The translations under genes were made by a program, and so were the position numbers. From CAZZNQ01 sp964655775 (lineage in GTDB: Bacteria; Planctomycetota; Brocadiia; SM23-32): DNA of 27,063 nt. The stretch's first letter is position 1. Each line of letters opens with the position of its first letter. Below the pieces are notes generated by a model. The model made no database searches. It was not told the origin of the DNA and worked only from the letters and a program-made list of their open reading frames with translations. The DNA lies in the NCBI GenBank assembly GCA_964655775.1, contig CAZZNQ010000057.1, positions 1 to 27,063 on the forward strand, given 5' to 3'. Positions 13,748 through 21,787 of this stretch are shown piece after piece.

Positions 13748-15847
13748 TCAGCCGACGTCCACCAGTGCCGCGCGGTCTCCGTATTCCCGCTCCACACGCT
13801 CCCGCAGCACCGCGTGCTCGGGTCGTTCGAGCTTCGGATCGGCCTTAACCAGCGCCGCGGCGGCGTCATGCGCCTCCTTGAGCAGTCCCGGATCCGAGAA
13901 GTCGTAGCAGCGGAATTCCGGCATGCCGCTCTGCTGCAGGCCGAATAGCTGCCCCGGCCCCCGCAGGCGCAGGTCCTCCTCGGCGATGCGGAAACCGTCC
14001 ATGGTCTGCGCCAGCACGTTCAGCCGTTGAGCCGCCTGCTCGGTCGTCTCCTCCGCGAGCAGGAAGCACCGCGCCGGACGCGTGCTCCGCGCGATGCGAC
14101 CGCGCAACTGATGCAACTGCGCCAGCCCCAGCCGCTCCGCGTGCTGGACGATCATCACCGTCGCTTCCGGTATGTCGATGCCTACCTCCACCACGGTCGT
14201 TGCAGCCATCACCCGGTAGCGGCCCTCCCGGAAACCGTCCATCGCCTCCTGCTTCTCGGACGAGGGCATCTGCCCGTGCAGCAGACAGCAGTCGAACTCG
14301 GGGAACACACGTTCGCTCAGCTCGCGGAAGCCCTCCTTCGCACTGGTCAGGTCCAGATTGGCGTTCTCTTCGACCAGCGGGTACACGACGAACACGCGGT
14401 GCCCGCGCTCGAGCTCGCCCCGTGCCGCTTCGAACGCGTCGGGCCACCGGTCCGGGAGGTATAGTTCCGTCTGAACCGGCTTGCGGCCCGGCGGCATCTC
14501 GTCGATGGTGCTCACGTCCATATCCGCGAGGTACGCCATCGCCAGTGTGCGCGGGATCGGCGTTGCGGTCATGATCAGCACGTCCGGCAGCGGGCCCTTC
14601 TCGCGAAGCGCCCATCGCTGCCGCACGCCGAAACGGTGCTGTTCGTCCACCACCACCTGCGCCAGATTCCGGAATCGCACGTCCTCCTGGATCAGCGCGT
14701 GGGTGCCCACCACGAGGTCGATCCTGCCCTTCGCCAGGTCCTCCAGCCGCGAAGATCGCTCCGCGGCCGAGAGCCCTCCCGCCAGCAGACACGTCCGCAC
14801 GCGCGCCCGTTCCAGCAGCGAGCGCAGCGTCAGGTAATGCTGCTCCGCCAGGATGCCCGTCGGCGCCATCAGCGCCGCCTGGTATCCCTTGCTGCTCTCG
14901 GCCAGCGCCGCCAGCATCGCGTACACCGCCACCACCGTCTTCCCGCAGCCCACGTCGCCCTGCAGCAGCCGGTTCATCGGCGACGCCCGCAGCATGTCCT
15001 CCCGCACCTCGCCGATCACGCGCTCCTGCGCCGCCGTGAACTCAAACGGGAACAGACGCCGTATCCGCCGGTCCACGTTCGGTCCGACCTTGAACGCTAT
15101 CCCCGGCGCCCTCTGCACCGTCTCCCGCCGCATCGCCAGCGCCGTCTGGAACACGAACAGCTCCTCGTAACCCAGCCGGCGTCGCGCCGCATCGCGATGT
15201 TCCGCGTCGGGAGGGAAGTGCACGTGACGCAGCGCAGTCGCCACGTAGGGCATGCCTTCCTCTTTCAGGAACGCCCTCGGGAACACCTCCTCCACGTGGT
15301 CGGCGCCCGCCTCCAGAGCCTGCCCCACCAGCCCCCGCAGCAGCTTCTGCGTCAGCCCTTCCGCGGCCGGATACACCGGCAGTATCGACCCGAACCGCGA
15401 CTCCGCGGGGTCGCGCTCGCCGATCTCGTAATCGGGCGACACCATCTGCACGCGTCCGTAGTAGCGCACCGTCCCATACACCGTTATGCGTTTGCCCTCG
15501 GGGAACGATTTCAGCCACTTCGGCGATGCGTTGAACCACACCAGCGACAGCTCGTCGCCGGCGTCGTCCTCGATCAGCACGTCCACCATCCCCCGGTAGC
15601 GCCGCCGCGTGCGACGGAACTCGGCGACCACGATCGTCCCCCGCACCACGGCCGTGTCGCCCTCGCGCAACACCTTCACCGGCACGCTCTTGCGACGATC
15701 CTCGTAGCCCCTGGGCAGGTGCCACAATAGGTCGCGTACCGTATGGATGCCGATGCCCGCCAGCACCTCGGCGCGCTTCGGGCCCACGCCCTTCAGGTAG
15801 CGCACCTCCCGCTCCAGCGGCGAATCGGCTGTGGTCTCTGGCGCCAT
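13748..15847 (-). CDS. recG: ATP-dependent DNA helicase RecG
   Basis: 699 aa, near the usual 690-700. RecG remodels stalled replication forks and branched DNA. Visible in order: an N-terminal helix-hairpin element and wedge/OB domain (LKGVGPKRAEVLAGIG; DLLWHLPRGYEDRR), Walker A LQGDVGCGKTVVAV, DEQH box VVDEQHRFGVRQR, motif III MTATPIPRTLAM, motif V ATTVVEVGIDIPEA and motif VI QLHQLRGRIARS. Motif VI is unusual: the common GRVGRG reads GRIARS. ATG 15847 (minus) follows GGGAG by 7 nt; a start at 15916 lies upstream of the predicted transcript start. It is monocistronic. Confidence 0.97.
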   Translation of the reverse strand: MAPETTADSPLEREVRYLKGVGPKRAEVLAGIGIHTVRDLLWHLPRGYEDRRKSVPVKVLREGDTAVVRGTIVVAEFRRTRRRYRGMVDVLIEDDAGDELSLVWFNASPKWLKSFPEGKRITVYGTVRYYGRVQMVSPDYEIGERDPAESRFGSILPVYPAAEGLTQKLLRGLVGQALEAGADHVEEVFPRAFLKEEGMPYVATALRHVHFPPDAEHRDAARRRLGYEELFVFQTALAMRRETVQRAPGIAFKVGPNVDRRIRRLFPFEFTAAQERVIGEVREDMLRASPMNRLLQGDVGCGKTVVAVYAMLAALAESSKGYQAALMAPTGILAEQHYLTLRSLLERARVRTCLLAGGLSAAERSSRLEDLAKGRIDLVVGTHALIQEDVRFRNLAQVVVDEQHRFGVRQRWALREKGPLPDVLIMTATPIPRTLAMAYLADMDVSTIDEMPPGRKPVQTELYLPDRWPDAFEAARGELERGHRVFVVYPLVEENANLDLTSAKEGFRELSERVFPEFDCCLLHGQMPSSEKQEAMDGFREGRYRVMAATTVVEVGIDIPEATVMIVQHAERLGLAQLHQLRGRIARSTRPARCFLLAEETTEQAAQRLNVLAQTMDGFRIAEEDLRLRGPGQLFGLQQSGMPEFRCYDFSDPGLLKEAHDAAAALVKADPKLERPEHAVLRERVEREYGDRAALVDVG

Positions 15848-15892
15848 GCTGTCTCCCGGCTGCGGTCGGGCGTCGGCTTCGGTCTGTCCGGG

Positions 15893-15921
15893 AGTATAGC
15901 ACAATCGACGCCGCATTGCAC
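15893..15921 (-). promoter_or_regulatory. Extended -10 promoter for recG
   Basis: On the minus strand TGC-TATACT (15893-15901) is an extended -10; a weak -35 GTGCAA (15916-15921) stands 17 bases upstream. The transcript would begin near 15886, leaving a leader of about 40 nt with the Shine-Dalgarno sequence. A good -10, weak -35 promoter fits modest constitutive expression. Confidence 0.6.
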
Positions 15922-16186
15922 CGGCCGCGCGCTCCGGCGGCCCGGACGTTCATTGACGCCTTCCTTCTCTGAGGACGATTGTCACGAATAGCTGTTGAGC
16001 AATGGGTTCTGACGAAATGGGTTCGTTTTGCAGCGGAGGGGTGTTTCACGTCTGGTGCTGGCGGATCAAAGAGGTTGTGCGACTGATGCCCGGTTTCCGC
16101 GGGCGCGCCGCTGTGTCGATGACTGAGCACGGAGCAGATGCGATCGCGAATCTCGTTGGTGCGCAACGCTGCCAACCGGCCGTCCT

Positions 16187-16247
16187 GCGGACACACAGCG
16201 GACGCCGTCCGGACAAAGTGTGTCCCGCCGGCGGACATACAGCGGAC
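16187..16247. repeat. 17-bp direct repeat inside a GGAC/GTCC cluster
   Basis: GCGGACACACAGCGGAC (16187-16203) and GCGGACATACAGCGGAC (16231-16247) differ at one base and lie 44 bp apart, about four helical turns. Between them are the palindrome GTCCGGAC (16207-16214) and a facing TGTCC. The GGAC words continue to 16322. The arrangement could be a protein-binding array or degraded repeat DNA. Confidence 0.55.
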
Positions 16248-16390
16248 AGCGGCGGCCGGATCGCGGTCGGATAGCGACGATATGCGGACACCGGCGGACG
16301 AGCCGTTGCCGAGGGTCCGGACAGCGCCTGCACCGGCGACGCCCGGGCATCCTGCATTGGCCGATCTGGATTTCTCGACCGTAGCCACCA

Positions 16391-16404
16391 TTCCGTAGCC
16401 TCCT
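16391..16404 (-). promoter_or_regulatory. Orphan ribosome binding site and ATG
   Basis: On the minus strand AGGAGG (16404 to 16399) precedes ATG (16391 to 16389) with ideal 7-nt spacing. The frame beginning MVATVEKSRSANAGC stays open into recG in a different frame, but beyond about 15 codons it does not look like protein. The site may mark the start of a gene that has since degenerated. Confidence 0.3.
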
Positions 16405-16413
16405 ATATAGTCT

Positions 16414-16590
16414 TTAGAGCGTTCCGGCTGGGGTCGCCCGCTTCGCGGGCTTACGGCCGCCGCCGTCGTTCTTCTTGCGCGCCTGCTCCAACACATGCGG
16501 CCTGTCGCGAAGCGACGGGCGCTTGCCACCGCCTTGTCGTTTGTGCCCGCGCCCAATCTCCCGAATCGGGTCGGCGCTGGCGCACGGCAC
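16414..16590 (-). pseudogene. Possible small basic ORF or truncated gene end
   Basis: A 58-codon minus-strand frame from GTG 16590 to TAA 16414 encodes a Lys/Arg/Gly-rich peptide (segments EIGRGHKRQGGGKRPSLRD and LEQARKKNDGGGRKPAKRA). The upstream codon in frame is a stop three codons before the GTG, and no ribosome site is obvious, so it looks like the tail of a gene whose front has decayed or moved. After its stop, 22 nt later, comes a well-formed start (AGGAGG 16399-16404, ATG 16391, 7 nt apart). I do not recognise the family; this may be chance. Confidence 0.25.
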
Positions 16591-16705
16591 CAGAGCCTAC
16601 GGGACGACCGCCCACGCGTCTTCTGACAAGCCGCCGCGCGGGTTGGGCCTGAAGCAGTCCCGCAGATGAGGGGCCACCGCTGAGGTGCCGCACAAGTTGG
16701 GGCCT

Positions 16706-16765
16706 GCAGTAGCCCCGCTTGGCGGGGCTACTGCTTCGCTATTCCTGCCGGAGGGCAGCAATAGC
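16706..16765. repeat. Two tandem hairpins, REP-like
   Basis: GCAGTAGCCCCGC (16706-16718) pairs perfectly over 13 bp with 16722-16734 around loop TTG. Three bases later a second hairpin has a 12-bp stem with one mismatch (16738-16749 with 16754-16765, loop GGAG). No T-run follows on either strand. They resemble intergenic palindromic elements rather than terminators. Multi-copy status cannot be judged from this window. Confidence 0.6.
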
Positions 16766-16791
16766 CATTCTACGCGTCTTTCCGGATTGTG

Positions 16792-16827
16792 TGTCCGTTG
16801 TGGACCCCCATGTCCCCTTGTGGACCG
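16792..16827. promoter_or_regulatory. Tandem GTCC..GGAC dyads, possible operator
   Basis: TTGTGGACC occurs at 16798-16806 and 16818-16826, exactly 20 bp apart. Each copy is the right half of a small dyad: GTCC-N5-GGAC (16793-16805), then GTCC-N6-GGAC (16812-16825). They end about 23 bp upstream of the -35 at 16850, a usual place for an activator site. This is an inference from geometry only. Confidence 0.4.
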
Positions 16828-16849
16828 TCATGGGTGCTCGATGTTTGTC

Positions 16850-16877
16850 TTGACCTTGGGCATCTGCAGCAGATAAT
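16850..16877 (+). promoter_or_regulatory. Sigma70-like promoter for the 16989 gene
   Basis: TTGACC (16850-16855), 16 bases, GATAAT (16872-16877): each hexamer matches consensus at five of six positions. The predicted start near 16884 gives a leader of about 105 nt, which contains repeated T-runs (TTTTTTCGGTTTTTCGG) and ends with GAGGAG (16978-16983), 5 nt before ATG 16989. Confidence 0.75.
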
Positions 16878-16988
16878 GGGGTCGGGCTGGATGCATTCCG
16901 CTGCTTCTTCGAGTTTTTTCGGTTTTTCGGCCAGGAAACACGCCGGCTTTCGCGTCTAATAGGTTGGGAAGAGGATTGAGGAGCAGAC

Positions 16989-18986
16989 ATGCCAAGGACC
17001 ATTGCAGTGAGCATCGGGCTATTACTCGTCGCAGTTGGGATGCTCCCCCTGGATGCAAGCGAGTGCAGTGCCGTTGAGGCCCTTGGTGGAAAGGCCGTTG
17101 ATCGGGGCGTGCAGGTCCGTGAGGTGGCTAGGGCGGCGCACGGCGCGCTAAGACAGGTCTGCTTTCGCTTGGTGGCTCCACAGGGCTTTGCATCTGACGC
17201 CATTGCAGTTGATTTCACACCTTCGGAGGACGAGCGCGATCTGTTGCGGCGCCAGTCGGGGCTTCCGCGCGCCCTCGTTAGGGACGGCTATGCCTTGACG
17301 CAGGTTCCGCCCGGGAACTATGTCGTCAACTCGGTGGAGGTGCGCGCGGACGAAGGTACGCCCCGTTTCTTCCTGCGCTCGAAGCTGAAGCACGGCTATC
17401 TCCTCACCGTCCCCTGGTCGCGTGATCCGTCGAGTCCGCCGGCCGTTGACGGGCCTGAGATCGTCCTGGTGCCGCCCCTGGGCATGACGGCGACGAAGTC
17501 GGCTGACGGTTCGCGCTTGCACCTCGAAGCAACCGTGGAGGAGGCGGCGTCACTGTACGTGTTCAAGCTTTACCTCTGGGTGACACCATCTCCCGGCGAT
17601 GCGCCGAAAGAGATTGCCGCGCAGCGGGCCCGCAATGAGGAGAACCTGCAGTGCATCCTGACAGTGAATGCCGGCTCCCCCGAGACCACCATCGACCTGG
17701 CGGACATCGAATTCCTGGCGAATCGCTACCTGAAGCGCATTCGCGCGGCCGCCGGGCCTGCGTCCACGGAGCATCGGTTCTTCCTGTATGGCCAAGCGGA
17801 AGCGTGGGACGCGCGGCGGGGGCTTATCAACAGGTCTGCCCTGAGGCGGCTTGTACCCCTGACCGCGGCCCCGGAGCACGTGGAACACATGGTTGATTCT
17901 GTTCCACCGATACTGGACTCACAGACCGCCGATTCTGTTCCATCGCTCAAGGATTTCGAGGCGGAGTACAGGCCTTCCTCAAACTCGCTGAACCCGGGGG
18001 GAGCAATGGAGTTCGAAGAGGTCGTGCCTTCGAGGACGGTCAAGGACGCGTCCGGGTCCGATTTGGGAGGCGATCTGGATTCTGCGAATCGCATCACTGG
18101 TCAGACGAGACAGGTCCGGCGGCTTGGGGGCCGGGCCCCGCAGAACGCCGAGAGCATGTTTGAGATTCCCGTCCTGGCGCCGCCTGACGCGGACCCGCGG
18201 GCGATTCAGATCCAGTTGGATGTTCGGTCGAGAGGACCTTGGATGCCGCCGTTTGGGACGCAGAGGATTGTGTTCAACTACGATGGAAAGGAGAAGACTT
18301 TCTGCGCTCCTGCGGTCTGGGGCAGCTACGAAGTGACGGGACTCAACGTTTTCCTCGAAGGGGGTGACGATTGGTACTTCGCGAGGTCAAGGTTGTCGCG
18401 CCCTCAGCAGCTCGCCTTTGTGCCGCGCGATGGCGGGCCCGTGGTGCTGCCCGAACTGGAATTGATCCCGGCTGCCGGGCTGACGGCCCATTGCGACTGG
18501 AAGAAAGGTGCCATCTCGTTGGAAACGCAGAGCGAAGGGGATGCGCGATCCTACACGTTTCGCTTCTACATGAAGTACGTCGGCGAGGAATCCGAACCGG
18601 AGCCGCATCTGGGGCGGTATGCGGTCACCGGCGGGCAGGCACAGTGCATCCGGACCATTGAGTCTGAATCGCCCGAACTGACCGTGAACTGGGATGACCT
18701 AAAAATGGACGCCGGACTGGCGTTCTCCGGATCCACGGCGGTAGACTCGATGATATCCCAGGATGCGATATCGTCGCGCGGCGGCGACTTCATCGTTACC
18801 AGGACGGTGACTGACGGCCCGCACACGAGCAGGTGGTTTCTGTACGCAGACATTGAGGTCTGGGAAGCGAACCGGAACCGCATCAATGCTTCGCCGGCCG
18901 TGCTGCTGGGGAAACCGCCGCTTGCGTCATTGATCGGTCTGAAGTACCAGACTCTACTGCAGCGACCTGAGGGGATGTGCGGCTGA
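16989..18986 (+). CDS. Exported protein with two copies of an unknown module
   Basis: 665 aa, no family recognised. The N-terminus (MPRTIAVSIGLLLVAVGMLP) is a signal peptide. The rest contains the same module twice, about residues 105-290 and 444-645. Matching blocks in the same order: GNYVVNSVEVRADEG/GSYEVTGLNVFLEGG, FFLRSKL/YFARSRL, PPLGMTA/PAAGLTA, SLYVFKLYLWV/RSYTFRFYMKY, QCILTVNAGSPETTIDL/QCIRTIESESPELTVNW and FFLYGQAEAWDARRGLINRSA/WFLYADIEVWEANRNRINASP. A Ser/Pro-rich linker (about 292-390) separates them. The alternating hydrophobic pattern suggests beta-rich domains. It shares a promoter region with the lipoprotein gene that follows after 55 nt, so the two may act together at the envelope. 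Confidence 0.85.
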   Translation: MPRTIAVSIGLLLVAVGMLPLDASECSAVEALGGKAVDRGVQVREVARAAHGALRQVCFRLVAPQGFASDAIAVDFTPSEDERDLLRRQSGLPRALVRDGYALTQVPPGNYVVNSVEVRADEGTPRFFLRSKLKHGYLLTVPWSRDPSSPPAVDGPEIVLVPPLGMTATKSADGSRLHLEATVEEAASLYVFKLYLWVTPSPGDAPKEIAAQRARNEENLQCILTVNAGSPETTIDLADIEFLANRYLKRIRAAAGPASTEHRFFLYGQAEAWDARRGLINRSALRRLVPLTAAPEHVEHMVDSVPPILDSQTADSVPSLKDFEAEYRPSSNSLNPGGAMEFEEVVPSRTVKDASGSDLGGDLDSANRITGQTRQVRRLGGRAPQNAESMFEIPVLAPPDADPRAIQIQLDVRSRGPWMPPFGTQRIVFNYDGKEKTFCAPAVWGSYEVTGLNVFLEGGDDWYFARSRLSRPQQLAFVPRDGGPVVLPELELIPAAGLTAHCDWKKGAISLETQSEGDARSYTFRFYMKYVGEESEPEPHLGRYAVTGGQAQCIRTIESESPELTVNWDDLKMDAGLAFSGSTAVDSMISQDAISSRGGDFIVTRTVTDGPHTSRWFLYADIEVWEANRNRINASPAVLLGKPPLASLIGLKYQTLLQRPEGMCG

Positions 18987-19041
18987 TGGGCCAACCGGAT
19001 GTATCGAGCCAGTATGGAGACATGGAGGCGCGAACTGCCCG

Positions 19042-19734
19042 ATGAACACTGACGATGGGTCTCGCTTGCCGGTCTCTGCCACGCCGGCGTTGGGGTTGAT
19101 GCTGTCTTTGTTGATGGGTATGCTGGGCTGCGGCACCGCCGCGGTGCCGTCGGAGACGGCGGGGGAGTCCGGGCAGCCGAAGTTGCAGCCGGTGCTTTCC
19201 GCTTCAATCCTCGATCCCTGGACGGAGGTCTGTCTCTCGCTTGGTTACGACGTGTACGCGGAGCGGGGGGAGGCGGACGGCAAGTCCATGCTGGACGGCG
19301 TCTACCGCGCCTACGCCCCGGGGGGCGTGCTTGTGGTCGAAGGCGCCTACTCGCAGGGCGTGCCGCACGGGGAGTTCCGGTACTGGGATGAGAGCGGCGA
19401 ACCGTCGGGCTGGAGGAACTACTCGATGGGAAAGGAAGTGGGCACGTCGCTGACGCTCTACGAGAGTGGCCTCCCGATGCGGCTCTCGCACCGCGATGGC
19501 GACGGCAGGCGCGACGGTCTCGAGGCGTATTGGGATCCTGAGGGTCGGCTGCAGGTTACGGTCGATTGGGAGGCGGGGCACGTGCAGCAGGTTGTGCGGT
19601 ACGAGGACGGCGCGCCGTCCGAGACGCTGACCGGCGAGGCCGCCGAGAAACGGGCAACCGAGATGATCCGCGAGGCAATGGGAAAGTGGCGGACGCCCGC
19701 CGCGCATCAGCCGGATCTGCGGCGGCGAGAATAA
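19042..19734 (+). CDS. MORN-repeat-like lipoprotein
   Basis: 230 aa. A polar N-terminus precedes a hydrophobic stretch ending LLMGMLGC, a plausible lipobox with Cys at about residue 30, so it is probably a lipoprotein. Residues about 85-185 contain MORN/YwqK-like units: DGVYRAYAPGGVLVVEGAYS, GVPHGEFRYWDESGEPSGW, then GLEAYWDPEGRLQ. Such repeats form small beta-hairpin stacks in surface proteins and in YwqK-type proteins. GGAGG (19024-19028) is 13 nt from ATG 19042, so the start is not firm. It follows the duplicated-module gene on the same strand and converges with the sulfatase gene. Confidence 0.83.
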   Translation: MNTDDGSRLPVSATPALGLMLSLLMGMLGCGTAAVPSETAGESGQPKLQPVLSASILDPWTEVCLSLGYDVYAERGEADGKSMLDGVYRAYAPGGVLVVEGAYSQGVPHGEFRYWDESGEPSGWRNYSMGKEVGTSLTLYESGLPMRLSHRDGDGRRDGLEAYWDPEGRLQVTVDWEAGHVQQVVRYEDGAPSETLTGEAAEKRATEMIREAMGKWRTPAAHQPDLRRRE

Positions 19735-19770
19735 GGCCGGTGTATCCCTGATGGGTTACGGGCGGGGCGC

Positions 19771-21666
19771 TTAGAGTTCCACGCCATATTTACTTACGAT
19801 TCGCCGCAGGTGGGGGCGGGCCTGCACAGCTGTGACTATGCGGTTTCTGTAGGGCGCGAATGAGTCCGTCGCGTAGAGGTTGACCTGCTCCCGAGGGTCC
19901 GCCTCCAGATCAAAGAACATGCATTCCCCACAATCGAAGACGAAGCGCTTCTTCCCGTTTTCGAGCGTCAAAGCAAAGCCTTCGCGGTCCCACCGGCGCA
20001 TGTCGTTTGTGTTCAGCATCAGGATGAGTTCCGTGGGTTCCTGCGGGCGAAGCAGGGAGCGGCCTGGAAGGACCTGCAGGCTTCGCGCGACGGCAGGCTC
20101 ATCCGCTACGCCCAGGAGGTCCAGCAGCGTGGGGACGATGTCCTCATTGCTGGTGGCGAGCCCATGCAGGTTGTTCCTGAGCGCCTCGATGCTGCCGGGC
20201 GGCAGTTGGCTCTGGACTGCTTTTGGGATGACGAACCAGCAGGGGACCAGCGCGATCTCTTCGTGATAGTTCTCGAGCCGCGCACCGCGGCCGTAAACGT
20301 CGTTTCCGTGGTCCGAGACGGCCACCACGACGGTCCGAGCCCGCACCTCGGGCGGCATGGCTTCGTGGAGCTTCCCCATAAGAGCGTCGTCCCGGTAGAT
20401 AGCTTCGTAGTAGTTGTGGAGGCGCTCATTGCATTCGATGCCGGCCGTAAGGCGCTCATAGTCGTTGATGGCGACGCCCTGACCGAGAAAATGCGGGAGT
20501 TTGAGGCTGACAAGCTGGAAGAACGGGCCGCGCCATTGGCGCTGTCTCTGGTGAGCGATGGCCGCTGCCACCACGTCGCTGTCGTTAATGCTGTTGTCAT
20601 AGGCAGCGGGCAGACCGGCGTTTCCGCGGTGGAGACAGGTGTCTAGATTAATCCGACCAGGCAGGCTCTGGAAGCGGGTGGCGAAATCGCCCCAAGCCAG
20701 ATCGTAGGGCAAGAAGGCGGAGGTTGAGTTGCCAGCGGCCTTCGCATAATCCCAAAGTAAAGGTGTGCTACGGTGTACGTCTATGCTCTGGTCTGCTGCG
20801 GCGCCGGTGAACAGCAGCATCACGGCGACATCCGTGGCAGAGGAATTGGCGAAATGTCGAGACGCGACGAAGATCTCATCGGGGTGCTGAGCCGCGTAGC
20901 GCGACCAGTACGGCGCAGTGGGCAGGTCGGGGCGGTAGATTTGGTGGGCGTCCCTGTAGATGGCTTCCAGGCGTATGAACAGGATGTTGGCGCGGACGCG
21001 CGGCGTAAGCGCGGGCAACTGCGTGCGACGAGGCACGAAGGAGACGCTGGTTCTACCAGTGCCTCGCACGGAACGGGCAAGGGTGGCTAAGGCGTACTGG
21101 TCGAGGCCGAGGTAAGGCCAGCGCCCAACTATGGGCAGGAGGATCCATGGTGCAAGGCAGAGCGCCAGCTTCGCCGGTGTGGGCCGCTTGTGTTCTGTGG
21201 TGGACACCCCGTGGAATAGGTAGGCGCTGCAGCAGACCCAGCCGAGAAGCAGGACCAAGGCGTGCAGCAAGCTGAAGTTCTCGCGGAAATGCGCCAGACC
21301 GCCGACCGGATTCTGCCGGATGTAGTCCAGCGTTGTGGCCGATATAAGGTCGCGGAAGACAGAATAGTAGCCGAACTGCACTACGTGCAGCAAGATGAGA
21401 AGCAGTGAGACGACGCCGACGACCAGCAGTGCGAGTGCCTTGCGTGAAGGAGCCAATCTGACGAGCAGGTAGTACGCGGAGATGCTGGCGAGTAGCGAGA
21501 GGACGAACGAGAGCCACACATGGGGTGCCGGGCCGAACAGCCCGTCGCCCAGGTAAGCTACCGTCGCCGCGGTGTTCAGCATAGGCAAGGCGACATAGGG
21601 CTTGGTCGCGATCACGAGCGACGTTCCAGCCCGATGTTTGATGGAAAAGTACAGCTGTCTGCCCAT
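19771..21666 (-). CDS. LTA synthase/OpgB-like membrane sulfatase-fold transferase
   Basis: 631 aa. An N-terminal membrane part has about five hydrophobic segments (roughly 20-40, 50-70, 76-97, 133-152, 168-182), followed by a periplasmic alkaline-phosphatase-superfamily domain. Visible active-site elements: Glu234 in ILFIRLEAIY, the putative nucleophile Thr278 in NSSATDVAVMLLFTG, His392 in LPHF and Asp452-His453 in VSDHGND. This matches enzymes that move phosphoglycerol or phosphoethanolamine groups onto lipids and glycans (LtaS, OpgB, EptA types). ATG 21666 follows GGGGAG; an in-frame ATG at 21732 is an alternative. The flippase gene lies just upstream on the same strand, suggesting a joint role in envelope polymer assembly. 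The substrate is unknown. Confidence 0.87.
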   Translation of the reverse strand: MGRQLYFSIKHRAGTSLVIATKPYVALPMLNTAATVAYLGDGLFGPAPHVWLSFVLSLLASISAYYLLVRLAPSRKALALLVVGVVSLLLILLHVVQFGYYSVFRDLISATTLDYIRQNPVGGLAHFRENFSLLHALVLLLGWVCCSAYLFHGVSTTEHKRPTPAKLALCLAPWILLPIVGRWPYLGLDQYALATLARSVRGTGRTSVSFVPRRTQLPALTPRVRANILFIRLEAIYRDAHQIYRPDLPTAPYWSRYAAQHPDEIFVASRHFANSSATDVAVMLLFTGAAADQSIDVHRSTPLLWDYAKAAGNSTSAFLPYDLAWGDFATRFQSLPGRINLDTCLHRGNAGLPAAYDNSINDSDVVAAAIAHQRQRQWRGPFFQLVSLKLPHFLGQGVAINDYERLTAGIECNERLHNYYEAIYRDDALMGKLHEAMPPEVRARTVVVAVSDHGNDVYGRGARLENYHEEIALVPCWFVIPKAVQSQLPPGSIEALRNNLHGLATSNEDIVPTLLDLLGVADEPAVARSLQVLPGRSLLRPQEPTELILMLNTNDMRRWDREGFALTLENGKKRFVFDCGECMFFDLEADPREQVNLYATDSFAPYRNRIVTAVQARPHLRRIVSKYGVEL

Positions 21667-21787
21667 AGCAGCACTCCCCTCGCCCGCGCATCGCCGGTTC
21701 GGTCTGCAGAGAATCCGATCCCGGACCTTCATTCTGCTACGGAACTTCTCACCGCAGTACGCGTGCCACGCCGATGTCGCCCGGCGC

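Larger units (their letters stand above)
15922..16849. other. About 0.9 kb without a convincing gene; hairpins and GGAC clusters
   Basis: Open frames exist on both strands but none has family resemblance. The stretch contains many GGAC/GTCC words (16182-16322), a 17-bp imperfect direct repeat (16187-16203 and 16231-16247, one mismatch), four hairpins (16436-16450, 16504-16516, 16706-16734, 16738-16765) and a 20-bp-period repeat next to the promoter at 16850. Composition and structure differ from the tightly packed neighbourhood, which suggests remnant or regulatory DNA. Confidence 0.6.

Noticed and set aside
14636..15730. Plus-strand open frame opposite recG
   Set aside because: Its His/Arg/Pro-rich translation is a typical antisense artefact of a GC-rich helicase gene.
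15042..16556. Long minus-strand frame entering recG in another reading frame
   Set aside because: Half of it overlaps recG out of frame; only its orphan start at 16391 seemed worth recording.
15922..16849. CRISPR array
   Set aside because: Repeats are too few, too short and unevenly spaced, and no cas genes are present.
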